The notes below the pieces were generated by a model that did no database searches, was not told where the DNA came from, and saw only the letters and a program-made list of their open reading frames with translations. Of a stretch of DNA of 64,000 nt, positions 47,513 to 55,923 are shown piece by piece (within the stretch, counting starts at the first letter, position 1; every line of letters starts with the position of its first letter). The translations under genes were made by a program, and so were the position numbers. This DNA is from Actinomycetes bacterium (GTDB taxonomy: Bacteria; Actinomycetota; Actinomycetes; Actinomycetales; Microbacteriaceae), in assembly GCA_023428065.1 (NCBI GenBank), contig JAEYZI010000061.1, positions 8,322 through 72,321 on the forward strand, in the 5' to 3' direction.

Positions 47513-47518
47513 AGCCTA
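47513..47518 (-). promoter_or_regulatory. -10 hexamer for nadE
   Basis: TAGGCT (minus strand), with 18 nt to ATG 47494 that include GAGGGAAGG. Confidence 0.45.
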
Positions 47519-47530
47519 TTTCCGTCCGCT

Positions 47531-47549
47531 CCCGCCCGCGACGGGCGGG
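47531..47549 (-). terminator. hairpin terminator after argG
   Basis: An 8-bp all-GC stem CCCGCCCG/CGGGCGGG with a CGA loop begins 2 nt after the argG stop codon and precedes the nadE promoter. Confidence 0.55.
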
Positions 47550-47550
47550 C

Positions 47551-48993
47551 TCAGTCGGTGCCGAGGTCGAAGGCCGAGCCCTCGTTCGCCGCGTCGACGC
47601 GCGCGTCGATGGCCTCCTCGGCGGCGGAGTGCTCCTCCACCGCGCCGAGGATCTGCTCGGCGGCACCCGACTCGAGGCGCCCGACGAGCTCGCCCGTCGG
47701 GCCGCCGATGAGGCCCAGCGCGGCGTACTGCTCGAGGCGCGAGCGGGAGTCGGCGATGTCGAGGTTGCGCATCGTGAGCTGGCCGATCCGGTCGTCGGGA
47801 CCGAACGCGGCGTCGCCCACGCGCTCCATCGAGAGCTTCTCGGGCGCGTAGCTGAGGTGCGGGCCGGTTGTGTCGAGGATCGTGTAGTCGTCGCCGCGAC
47901 GCAGCCGCAGCGTGACCTCGCCCGTGACGGCGGAGCCGACCCAGCGCTGAAGCGACTCGCGCAGCATGAGCGACTGCGGGTCGAGCCAGCGGCCCTCGTA
48001 CATGAGCCGGCCGAGGCGACGGCCCTCCGCGTGGTAGTTCGCGACGGTGTCCTCGTTGTGGATCGCGTTGAGCAGCCGCTCGTAGGTGATGTGCAGGAGC
48101 GCCATGCCCGGGGCCTCGTAGATGCCGCGCGACTTCGCCTCGATGATGCGGTTCTCGATCTGGTCCGACACGCCGAGGCCGTGGCGGCCGCCGATCGCGT
48201 TGGCCTCGAGCACGAGGGCGACCGGGTCGTCGAACTCCACGCCGTTGATCGCGACCGGGCGGCCCGCCTCGAAGCGCACCGAGACCTCCTCGGTCGCGAC
48301 CTCGACGTCGTCGCGCCACGACGCGACGCCCATGATCGGGTCGACGATGTCGAGGCCGCTCGAGAGCTCCTCGAGGTTCTTCGCCTCGTGGGTGGCGCCC
48401 CAGATGTTGGCGTCGGTCGAGTACGCCTTCTCGGTCGAGTCGCGATACGGGAAGCCGTGCGCGACGAGCCACTCGCTCATCTCGGTGCGTCCGCCGAGCT
48501 CGGTCACGAAGTCGACGTCGAGCCAGGGCTTGTAGATGCGCAGGCGGGGGTTCGCGAGCAGCCCGTAGCGGTAGAAGCGCTCGATGTCGTTGCCCTTGTA
48601 GGTGGAGCCGTCGCCCCAGATCTCGACGCCGTCCTCCTTCATGGCGCGCACGAGCATCGTGCCCGTGACGGCGCGACCGAGGGGCGTCGTGTTGAAGTAC
48701 GTCTTCCCGCCCGAGCGGATGTGGAACGCGCCGCACTGGAGGGCGACGAGCCCCTCCTCGACGAGGGCGCGCTTCGCATCCACGAGCCGGGCGATCTCGG
48801 CGCCGTACTCGAGGGCGCGACCCGGCACGGCGTCGATGTCGGGCTCGTCGTACTGCCCGAGGTCGGCGGTGTAGGTGCACGGGATGGCGCCCTTGTCGCG
48901 CATCCAGGCGACGGCGCAGGAGGTGTCGAGGCCGCCGGAGAACGCGATGCCGACGCGCTCGCCGACGGGGAGGGAGCTCAAGACCTTGGTCAC
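47551..48993 (-). CDS. argG: argininosuccinate synthase
   Basis: 480 residues, the longer E. coli-like class of ArgG. ATP site AFSGGLDTSCAVAWM near 17-31 and the citrulline/aspartate-binding segments KPWLDVDF, EAKNLEELSSGLD and NAIGGRHGLGVSDQIENRI are present. It joins citrulline and aspartate in arginine biosynthesis. No other arg gene is adjacent, so the gene is separate from an arg operon. The start is GTG 48993, with TAGGCT 6 nt upstream; it is divergent from the ROK regulator. Confidence 0.95.
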   Translation of the reverse strand: MTKVLSSLPVGERVGIAFSGGLDTSCAVAWMRDKGAIPCTYTADLGQYDEPDIDAVPGRALEYGAEIARLVDAKRALVEEGLVALQCGAFHIRSGGKTYFNTTPLGRAVTGTMLVRAMKEDGVEIWGDGSTYKGNDIERFYRYGLLANPRLRIYKPWLDVDFVTELGGRTEMSEWLVAHGFPYRDSTEKAYSTDANIWGATHEAKNLEELSSGLDIVDPIMGVASWRDDVEVATEEVSVRFEAGRPVAINGVEFDDPVALVLEANAIGGRHGLGVSDQIENRIIEAKSRGIYEAPGMALLHITYERLLNAIHNEDTVANYHAEGRRLGRLMYEGRWLDPQSLMLRESLQRWVGSAVTGEVTLRLRRGDDYTILDTTGPHLSYAPEKLSMERVGDAAFGPDDRIGQLTMRNLDIADSRSRLEQYAALGLIGGPTGELVGRLESGAAEQILGAVEEHSAAEEAIDARVDAANEGSAFDLGTD

Positions 48994-48999
48994 CCGTCC

Positions 49000-49005
49000 A
49001 GCCTA
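49000..49005 (-). promoter_or_regulatory. -10 hexamer for argG
   Basis: TAGGCT (minus strand), 6 nt before GTG 48993. Confidence 0.5.
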
Positions 49006-49083
49006 GGACGCCGCGAGCCCCTCCCCGGACGCGGCCCCCGTTCGGGTCCGGCCCGATTCCGCCGCATCCGGGGGTCGCGCCGG

Positions 49084-49089
49084 TATCCT
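49084..49089 (+). promoter_or_regulatory. -10 hexamer for the ROK-sugar ABC operon
   Basis: TATCCT, 6 nt before ATG 49096. Confidence 0.5.
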
Positions 49090-49095
49090 GTCCGC

Positions 49096-50301
49096 ATGGC
49101 GGACCAGCGGCGCACCCCGGGGTCGCAGACGTCTCTGCGCGAGGCGAATCGCGGCCGGATCGTCGACGCCGTCAAGAAGCACGGCGGGCTCACGCAGGTC
49201 GAGCTCGCGGGAGCGACGGGCCTGTCCGCCGCGACCGTCTCCAACATCGTCAAGGAGCTCTCCGAGTCGGGGGTGCTGAGCACCTCGAAGTCGATGCGCT
49301 CCGGTCGTCGCGCCCAGTACGTCACGCTCGCCCACGCTTCCGGGCTCGTGTGCGGCATCCACTTCTCGCAGCGCCACCTGCGCATCGCCCTCGCCGACAC
49401 GAGCCTCACGGTCGTCTCCGAGCACGAGATGCCCCTCGCGCGCGACCATCGTTCCGACAACGAGATCCGCCGCGTCGGCATGCTCGTCGCCGACATGCTC
49501 GACAACGTCTCCGCGGAGCGCGACGAACTGCTCGCCGTCGGCGTCGCCCTCGCCGCTCCGATGGATGCCGCGAGCGGCATGGTTGCCCGCCCGGGCCTCC
49601 TGCGCGGCTGGGAGGGCATCCCCATCGGCGAGGCCGTCGAGCGCACCCTGCGCGTCCCCGTCATGGTCGAGAACTCCTCCAACCTCTCCGCCCTCGCCGA
49701 GCACCGTCTCGGGGCCCTGCGGGGTCACGACGACGCCATGTTCATCGAGGTGAGCGACGGCATCGGCGCGGGCGTGCTCGTCGGCGGGCGCGCCTACCGG
49801 GGCGCGAGCGGGAGCGCGGGCGAGTTCGGGCACATGGTCATCGTCGAGAACGGCCCGCTCTGCCGCTGCGGCAACCTCGGCTGCCTCGAGGCCATCGCGG
49901 GCGGGGACGCCGTCGTCGAGGGCCTCAAGGCCCACTACTCGGGACTCAAGCTGAGCGACGTCATCGTGCGCGCGACCGCCGGAGACGATGTCAGCATCCG
50001 CGCGATCGCCGAGGCGGGGGCGCACATCGGCATCGCGGCCGCCAACGTCGCGAGCATGTTCGACCCGGCGCGCATCGTCGTCGGCGGGCACCTCGCGCGA
50101 GCCGGCGAGCTGCTGCTCGGCCCCATCCGTCAGGTGGTCGACCGCTCGCTCGCCACGAGACTGGCGCCACCCCCCGAGATCGTCGCGGGGCAGCTCGGAC
50201 CGCGCGCGGCGCTCGTCGGGGCCCTCTCGCTCGCGGCCGAGCACTCGAGCGCGTTCCCCGCCGTCGCCGGTCCCGCCGACTTGCGTGTGGCGCTCGGGTG
50301 A
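49096..50301 (+). CDS. ROK-family transcriptional regulator (NagC/XylR type)
   Basis: 401 residues. N-terminal winged helix (LTQVELAGATGLSAATVSNI, 32-51), then a ROK sugar-kinase fold with the zinc motif CRCGNLGCLE (C256, C258, C263) and GEFGHM. The kinase catalytic aspartate is missing: the usual ENDAN reads ENSSN (192-196), so it is a sensor, not a kinase. It is the first gene of an operon with a sugar ABC transporter, starting 4 nt before the binding-protein gene, and probably represses it until the sugar appears. Confidence 0.9.
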   Translation: MADQRRTPGSQTSLREANRGRIVDAVKKHGGLTQVELAGATGLSAATVSNIVKELSESGVLSTSKSMRSGRRAQYVTLAHASGLVCGIHFSQRHLRIALADTSLTVVSEHEMPLARDHRSDNEIRRVGMLVADMLDNVSAERDELLAVGVALAAPMDAASGMVARPGLLRGWEGIPIGEAVERTLRVPVMVENSSNLSALAEHRLGALRGHDDAMFIEVSDGIGAGVLVGGRAYRGASGSAGEFGHMVIVENGPLCRCGNLGCLEAIAGGDAVVEGLKAHYSGLKLSDVIVRATAGDDVSIRAIAEAGAHIGIAAANVASMFDPARIVVGGHLARAGELLLGPIRQVVDRSLATRLAPPPEIVAGQLGPRAALVGALSLAAEHSSAFPAVAGPADLRVALG

Positions 50302-50305
50302 CACG

Positions 50306-51403
50306 ATGATCCGCACCCCCCGGGCGGTCGTCATCGCGACCGTCGCCCTCTCCGCCGTCCTCGTGCTCGGCGGATGCACGAACGGGGTGACGACGGGGTC
50401 GGCGTCGGGAGACCCCGACGAGGCGAAGATCGGCCTCCTCCTGCCCGACTCGGTGACGGCGCGCTACGAGAGCGCCGACCGCCCGTACTTCGAGCAGCGC
50501 ATCGCGGAGCTCTGCCCCCGCTGCGACGTGCTCTACGCGAACGCCGACGGCGACGCGGCGAAGCAGCAGCAGCAGGCGGAGTCGATGCTCACCCAGGGTG
50601 TGCGCGTGCTCGTGCTCGACCCGTTCGACGGGGTCGCCGCCGCCTCGATCGTCGGGCTCGCCGACGCGCGCGGGGTGCCCGTGATCTCCTACGACCGGCT
50701 CATCGCGAGCCCCGACCTCGCCTACTACATCTCGTTCGACAACGAGCTCGTGGGTCGTCTGCAGGCGCAGGCGCTCGTCGACCGCCTGCGCGAGCTCGGG
50801 GTCGATCCCGCGGACGGCGGCATCCTCATGGTCAACGGATCGCCGACCGACAACAACGCCTCGCAGTTCAAGGCCGGCGCGCACGCGGTCATCGACGCGA
50901 GCGGCTACGAGGTGCTCGCCGAGTTCGACACGCCGGGGTGGGATCCCGCGAAGGCGCAGGACTGGGTCTCGGGGCAGATCACGCGCTTCGGCTCGCGCGT
51001 CGTCGGCGTGTACGCCGCGAACGACCCCACGGCGGGCGGGGCCATCGCCGCGCTCAAGGCCGCGGGCGTGAGCCCGCTGCCCCCCGTGACGGGGCAGGAC
51101 GCCGAGCTCGCGGGCTTGCAGCGCATCCTCGCCGGCGACCAGTACATGACCGTCTACAAGGCGCTCCGGCCCGAGGCCTTCCAGGCCGCGGAGCTGGCCA
51201 TCGAGCTGCTCAACGGTCGCCGGCCCGCGGGCAAGGTGCAGGTCGAGGTCGGCGACGCGAGCATCCCGTCGTTCCTGCTCGAGCCCCTCCCGGTGCGTCG
51301 CGGCGACATCGCCTCGGTCGTCATCGACGACGGCTTCTTCACGGTCGGGCAACTGTGCACCTCGGAGTACGCCGCGGCCTGCCGTGAGGCGGGGATCACA
51401 TGA
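50306..51403 (+). CDS. sugar ABC transporter substrate-binding lipoprotein (periplasmic-binding-protein type I)
   Basis: 365 residues. Signal peptide with lipobox LGGC, lipidated C24. The mature protein is an XylF/RbsB-like type I binding protein: KIGLLLPDSVTARYE, DVLYANADGD, VLVLDPFDG, PVISYDRL, and ISFDNELVGRLQ. The sequence is closest in pattern to xylose/rhizopine-type binders, but the ligand is not certain. It is followed by its ATPase (ATGA overlap) and permease genes. Confidence 0.9.
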   Translation: MIRTPRAVVIATVALSAVLVLGGCTNGVTTGSASGDPDEAKIGLLLPDSVTARYESADRPYFEQRIAELCPRCDVLYANADGDAAKQQQQAESMLTQGVRVLVLDPFDGVAAASIVGLADARGVPVISYDRLIASPDLAYYISFDNELVGRLQAQALVDRLRELGVDPADGGILMVNGSPTDNNASQFKAGAHAVIDASGYEVLAEFDTPGWDPAKAQDWVSGQITRFGSRVVGVYAANDPTAGGAIAALKAAGVSPLPPVTGQDAELAGLQRILAGDQYMTVYKALRPEAFQAAELAIELLNGRRPAGKVQVEVGDASIPSFLLEPLPVRRGDIASVVIDDGFFTVGQLCTSEYAAACREAGIT

Positions 51404-52233
51404 GCGTCGAGGCGGTCGCGCGACTCGCCGATCCCGGTCCCCCGGGACGGGTGCCCGTGCTCTCGATGCGCGGCATCTCGAAGAGCTTCGGCAAGGTGCA
51501 GGCGCTCACCGACATCCAGCTCGACATCTTCGCGGGCGAGGTCGTGGCGATCGTCGGCGACAACGGAGCGGGCAAGTCGACGCTCGTGAAGATCCTCGCG
51601 GGCGTGCACCCGGCCGACGACGGCGAGATCGAGTTCGAGGGCCAGGGCGTGCAGATCCCCGACCCGACGGCGTCCCGCGCCCTCGGCATCGCGACGGTGT
51701 TCCAGGACCTCGCCCTGTGCGACAACCTCGACGTCGTCGCCAACCTCTTCCTGGGTCGCGAGATCGCGGGGATGGCGCTCGACGAGGAGGAGATGGAGAA
51801 GGAGGCGTGGGAGCTCCTGCGCCAGCTCTCGGCGCGCATCCCCTCCGTGCGGGTGCCGATCGCCGCGCTCTCGGGCGGTCAACGCCAGACGGTCGCGATC
51901 GCGCGCTCGCTCATCGGCGACCCGCGCGTCGTCATCCTCGACGAGCCCACCGCGGCGCTCGGCGTCGCTCAGACGGCCGAGGTGCTCAACCTCATCGAGC
52001 GCCTGCGCGAGCGCGGTCACGGCGTCGTGCTCATCAGCCACAACATGGCCGACGTGCAGGCCGTAGCCGACCGGATCGTCGTGCTGCGGCTCGGGCGCAA
52101 CAACGGCGATTTCTTCGCGTCCGACGTCGGCTACGAGGACATCATCGCGGCCATCACGGGGGCGACGGATCACGCGCGTCGGCTGCCCGAGCCGCCCTAC
52201 CCCCGCCCGCGCCGGATCGGACCGGTGCTATGA
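51400..52233 (+). CDS. sugar ABC transporter ATP-binding protein (single-domain CUT2 type)
   Basis: 277 residues with only one ABC domain: Walker A GDNGAGKS, signature LSGGQRQ, Walker B VVILDEPTAAL, switch VLISHNM. Classical CUT2 ATPases (RbsA, XylG) have two fused domains; this single-domain form resembles the FrcA type. The C-terminus has a proline/arginine tail (PEPPYPRPRRIGPVL). It overlaps both neighbours by 4 nt, so all three transporter genes are translationally coupled. Confidence 0.92.
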   Translation: MSVEAVARLADPGPPGRVPVLSMRGISKSFGKVQALTDIQLDIFAGEVVAIVGDNGAGKSTLVKILAGVHPADDGEIEFEGQGVQIPDPTASRALGIATVFQDLALCDNLDVVANLFLGREIAGMALDEEEMEKEAWELLRQLSARIPSVRVPIAALSGGQRQTVAIARSLIGDPRVVILDEPTAALGVAQTAEVLNLIERLRERGHGVVLISHNMADVQAVADRIVVLRLGRNNGDFFASDVGYEDIIAAITGATDHARRLPEPPYPRPRRIGPVL

Positions 52234-53444
52234 GCGAGGCGACGCATCCGACGACCGCCCGCACGCGGCTCGCACTTCTCACGGAGGACGTGCGCGCGCG
52301 GCTCACGGGCAACCTCGGCTCGCTTCCCGTCGTCGTCGGCCTCGTCCTCATCTGGGGCGTCTTCCAGGTGCTCAATCCGAGCTTCCTGTCGGCCGACAAC
52401 CTCGTGAACCTCACCCTCCAGTGCGCGGCGGGCGGCACGATCGCGATCGGCGTGGTGCTCGTGCTCCTGCTCGGACAGATCGACCTCTCGGTGGGCTCGG
52501 TGAGCGGACTCGCCGCGGCGATCCTCGGGGTCGGGCTCACCCAGTTCGGCTGGCCGCTCGCGGTCGCGATCCTCGCGGCGATCGCGGCTGGCGCCTCGGT
52601 CGGGCTCCTCTACGGCGTCCTCTTCACGCGCTTCGGCGTGCCGAGCTTCATCATCACCCTCGCGGGGCTGCTCGGCGTGCTCGGCCTGCAGCTCAAGGTG
52701 CTCGGCCCGAACGGCTCGATCAACCTGCCCGCCGACTCCGCCCTCGTCGCCTTCGCCACGAGCTGGTTCCTACCGCCGTGGGTCGCGTACCTCCTGTCGG
52801 CGCTGTGGGCGGGAGGCATGTTCACGGCGGCCGTGCTGCGCCGCCGACGCCGACTGCGCGCGGGGCTCACGACGACCCCGCTCGGCTGGCACGCCGCGAA
52901 GGCGGGCGGCCTGCTCGTCCTGTGCGTGATCGCGGTCAGCTACCTCGCGACCAACCGCGGCGTCGGCGTCATGTTCGTGTTCTTCATCCTGCTCGTCATC
53001 GTCATGGACGTCGTGCTCACCCGCACGAGGTGGGGCCGGGAGGTCTACGCGGTCGGCGGCTCGGTCGAGGCCGCCCGCCGGGCCGGCATCCGCGTCGACC
53101 GGGTGTACATCTCGGTCTTCGTGCTGTGCTCGAGCTTCGCCGTCGTGGGCGGGCTCCTCGCGGCGGGGCGCCTCATGTCGGTCAATCTCAACTCGGGGGC
53201 GGGCGACACCAACCTCAACGCCATCGCGGCCGCCGTGATCGGCGGCACGAGCCTCTTCGGCGGACGCGGTTCGGCGTGGAGCGCCCTGCTCGGCATCGCC
53301 GTCATCCAGTCGATCTCGAACGGGCTCACCCTCCTCAACCTCGACTCCTCGATCCGCTACATGATCACGGGCTGCGTGCTCCTGCTCGCGGTCATCATCG
53401 ACTCCCTCTCGCGGCGGGCGCGCGCCGCGCACGGGCAGGCCTGA
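52230..53444 (+). CDS. sugar ABC transporter permease (CUT2/XylH type)
   Basis: 404 residues, polytopic, with about ten transmembrane helices. Conserved CUT2 features: GQIDLSVGSVSGLAA, TRFGVPSFIITLAG, RTRWGREVYAVGGSVEAARR (the cytoplasmic loop that contacts the ATPase) and GGTSLFGGRGS. XylH-type permeases have this length and the central loop with VLRRRRRLRAG. The ATG at 52230 overlaps the ATPase gene. It imports the sugar delivered by the upstream lipoprotein. Confidence 0.92.
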   Translation: MSEATHPTTARTRLALLTEDVRARLTGNLGSLPVVVGLVLIWGVFQVLNPSFLSADNLVNLTLQCAAGGTIAIGVVLVLLLGQIDLSVGSVSGLAAAILGVGLTQFGWPLAVAILAAIAAGASVGLLYGVLFTRFGVPSFIITLAGLLGVLGLQLKVLGPNGSINLPADSALVAFATSWFLPPWVAYLLSALWAGGMFTAAVLRRRRRLRAGLTTTPLGWHAAKAGGLLVLCVIAVSYLATNRGVGVMFVFFILLVIVMDVVLTRTRWGREVYAVGGSVEAARRAGIRVDRVYISVFVLCSSFAVVGGLLAAGRLMSVNLNSGAGDTNLNAIAAAVIGGTSLFGGRGSAWSALLGIAVIQSISNGLTLLNLDSSIRYMITGCVLLLAVIIDSLSRRARAAHGQA

Positions 53445-53473
53445 CGTCCCATCCCCACCTCCAGGAGGCCGCC

Positions 53474-54760
53474 ATGACGGACGACGAGGTCCGCTCCCCC
53501 GCCCCGGGCCGCGCCCGGCAGTCCGAGATCTTCCGCGCGGGCGCGTCGGGGGCGCGCCCGGCAGTGCCCACGGGGTGGGCCGCCCTCGTCGCCGCGGCCG
53601 AGCGGGCGATGACGGCGGATGCCTGGGCCTACGTCGCCGGCTCGGCGGGCCGAGAGTCGACGGCGGAGGCCAACTACGACGCGTTCGACGCGTGGCGGCT
53701 CGTCCCGCGGATGCTGCGCGACGTCGCCGACCGCGACCTCTCGGTCGAGCTCTTCGGGCGGCGGCACGCCACCCCTCTCCTCGCGTCCCCCATCGGCGTG
53801 CTCGAGCTCGTCGACCCGGACGCCGACCTCGCGATCGCGCGGGCCGCCGGATCGCTCGGGATCACGGGGATCGTCTCGAGCCAGGCCTCGCACCCCATGG
53901 AGCGCATCGCCGACCTCGACGCGGGTCCCTGGTGGTTCCAGCTGTACTGGTCGAGCGAGGATGCGCTCGTCGAGAGCTTCGTGCGGCGCGCGGAATCCTC
54001 GGGGGCCGAGGCGATCGTCGTGACGCTCGACACCGGGATGCTCGGCTGGCGGCCGCGCGACCTCGACCGCGGCTATCTCCCCTTCATCCGCGGCATGGGG
54101 ATCGCGCAGTACACGAGCGACCCCGTCTTCCAGGAGCTCGTGCGCGCACGACTCGCGCGACCGCGTGCGGGTGACCGCCCGCGCGTCACACCGGCAGCTG
54201 TGCGCACGCTCCTCGAGTTGACCCGTCGGCACCCGGGCGGCTTCCGTGAGAACCTCCGCTCGGGCGAGCCGCGCGCGGCGGTCGAGACCTTCCTCGACGT
54301 CTTCTCCCGACCGGGCCTCAGCTGGGAGAACCTGCCGTTCCTGCGCGAGCGAACGCGCCTGCCGATCGTGCTCAAGGGCATCCAGCACCCCGACGACGCA
54401 CGCCGGGCCGTCGACGCGGGCGCCGACGCGGTCATGGTCTCGACGCACGGGGGCCGCCAGGTCGACGGCGCGATCGGCTCGCTCGACGCGCTCCCGGGGG
54501 TCGTCGCCGCGGTCGGCGGGCGCATCCCCGTGCTCCTCGACTCCGGCGTGCGCGGCGGAGCCGACGTCGTGCGCGCGCTCGCTCTCGGCGCGACGGCGGT
54601 CGGCGTCGGCCGCGCCTGGGTCTACGGGCTCGCGATCGCGGGCGAGGACGGCGCGCGCGCGGTGTTGCGCGACCTCGTCGCCGAGACGGATCTCACCCTC
54701 GGCCTCTCGGGCCATCGCACGGTCGCGGAACTCGCACCCCAGGACGTCGTGCGGATCTGA
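53474..54760 (+). CDS. FMN-dependent alpha-hydroxy-acid oxidase, lactate 2-monooxygenase-like
   Basis: 428 residues, TIM barrel. FMN and substrate motifs: PLLASPIGVLELV, PWWFQLYW, VTLDTGMLGWRPRDL, LPIVLKGIQ, and the active-site segment STHGGRQVDG with the catalytic His. The family signature usually has SNHGGRQ; here Thr replaces Asn. The extra loop around 205-260 resembles lactate 2-monooxygenases (lactate to acetate and CO2), but other 2-hydroxy acids are possible. AGGAGG precedes ATG 53474, 29 nt after the permease gene, so it probably belongs to the sugar operon. Confidence 0.85.
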   Translation: MTDDEVRSPAPGRARQSEIFRAGASGARPAVPTGWAALVAAAERAMTADAWAYVAGSAGRESTAEANYDAFDAWRLVPRMLRDVADRDLSVELFGRRHATPLLASPIGVLELVDPDADLAIARAAGSLGITGIVSSQASHPMERIADLDAGPWWFQLYWSSEDALVESFVRRAESSGAEAIVVTLDTGMLGWRPRDLDRGYLPFIRGMGIAQYTSDPVFQELVRARLARPRAGDRPRVTPAAVRTLLELTRRHPGGFRENLRSGEPRAAVETFLDVFSRPGLSWENLPFLRERTRLPIVLKGIQHPDDARRAVDAGADAVMVSTHGGRQVDGAIGSLDALPGVVAAVGGRIPVLLDSGVRGGADVVRALALGATAVGVGRAWVYGLAIAGEDGARAVLRDLVAETDLTLGLSGHRTVAELAPQDVVRI

Positions 54761-54766
54761 GGACGC

Positions 54767-55819
54767 TCAGGCGCGCGTGGCCGCGACCCACTCGTCGAGC
54801 TTCGCGATCGCGGCGCCCGAGTCGATCGCGGAGGCCGCGACGGCGATCTTGTCGCGGAACCGCGAGCGGATGTCCTCCTCGCGGCGCGTGTGATCGCGCG
54901 CGAGGTCGAACGCTACGAGGCCGGCGGCCGCGTTGAGCAGCACGATGTCGCGGACCGGGCCCGTCTCGCCCGCGAGCACGCGCCTGGCGATCGCCGCGTT
55001 GGTGGCCGGGTCGCCTCCGCGCAGATCGTCGATCGTGGCCCGCGGCAGCCCGAGGTCGGCGGGGTCGATGTCGTGCTCGTCGACCGCTCCCCGCGAGACC
55101 TCCCAGATGTGGCTGTGGCCCGTGGTCGTGAGCTCGTCGAGCCCGTCGTCACCGCGGAAGACGAGCGCCGTCGCCCCGCGCGTCTGGAAGACGCCCACGA
55201 CGAGCGGCACCTTGTCGAGGTTGGCGACGCCGACGGCGGACGCCTCCGGGCGCGCCGGGTTGCACAGCGGGCCGAGGAAGTTGAAGACCGTCGGGATGCC
55301 GAGCTCGGCGCGCACGGGTCCCGCGTTCTTGAATCCCGGGTGGAAGTGCGAGGCGAAGACGAAGGTGAGGCCCGTCTCCTCGAGCACCCCGGCGACCCGC
55401 TCGGGCTCGATGAGGATGTCGGCGCCGAGCGCCGCGAGGGTGTCGGAGGCCCCGGATGCCGAGCTCGCCGCACGGTTCCCGTGCTTGGCGACGGGGACCC
55501 CGGCCGCGGCGCACACGATCGACGACATCGACGACACGTTGACGGTCCCGAAACGGTCGCCGCCCGTGCCGACGACGTCGAGCACCATGGGGTCGATCGC
55601 GAGCGGCTTGGCCGCAGCGAGCACCGCGTCGCGGAAGCCGACGATCTCGTCGACCGTCTCGCCCTTCGCCCGGAGGGCGACGAGGAACGCGGCGATCTGG
55701 GCGGGCGACGCGTCGCCCGACATGACCTGCCCCATGGCCCAGTCCGCCTCCGCGATCGAGAGGTCTCCCCCCGCGAGGAGCTCGGTGAGCACGGCCGGCC
55801 AGGTCAGTTCGGTGGGCAT
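54767..55819 (-). CDS. trpD: anthranilate phosphoribosyltransferase
   Basis: 350 residues. PRPP-binding GTGGDRFGTVNVSS, KHGNRAASSASGASD, and the anthranilate-site region FHPGFKNAGPVRAELG, then FNFLGPLCNPA, are all conserved. It catalyses the second committed step of tryptophan synthesis. It is isolated from other trp genes here, next to the cytochrome genes, an order I recall from Microbacteriaceae. ATG 55819 is chosen because TACGAT lies 7 nt upstream; an in-frame GTG at 55825 would leave only 1 nt. Confidence 0.94.
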   Translation of the reverse strand: MPTELTWPAVLTELLAGGDLSIAEADWAMGQVMSGDASPAQIAAFLVALRAKGETVDEIVGFRDAVLAAAKPLAIDPMVLDVVGTGGDRFGTVNVSSMSSIVCAAAGVPVAKHGNRAASSASGASDTLAALGADILIEPERVAGVLEETGLTFVFASHFHPGFKNAGPVRAELGIPTVFNFLGPLCNPARPEASAVGVANLDKVPLVVGVFQTRGATALVFRGDDGLDELTTTGHSHIWEVSRGAVDEHDIDPADLGLPRATIDDLRGGDPATNAAIARRVLAGETGPVRDIVLLNAAAGLVAFDLARDHTRREEDIRSRFRDKIAVAASAIDSGAAIAKLDEWVAATRA

Positions 55820-55826
55820 GGCCACG

Positions 55827-55832
55827 ATCGTA
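55827..55832 (-). promoter_or_regulatory. -10 hexamer for trpD
   Basis: TACGAT (minus strand), 7 nt before ATG 55819; divergent from the ctaE promoter about 80 bp away. Confidence 0.48.
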
Positions 55833-55911
55833 GCGACCCGGGAGACCCCCGATCGGGGCCCGGGCGGCGCGACAGGCCCCCGAGTGTGAATTCGCCCTGA
55901 GCGATATCGGC

Positions 55912-55917
55912 CATAAT
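55912..55917 (+). promoter_or_regulatory. -10 hexamer for ctaE-qcrCAB
   Basis: CATAAT, 6 nt before GTG 55924. Confidence 0.48.
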
Positions 55918-55923
55918 GGTCAG

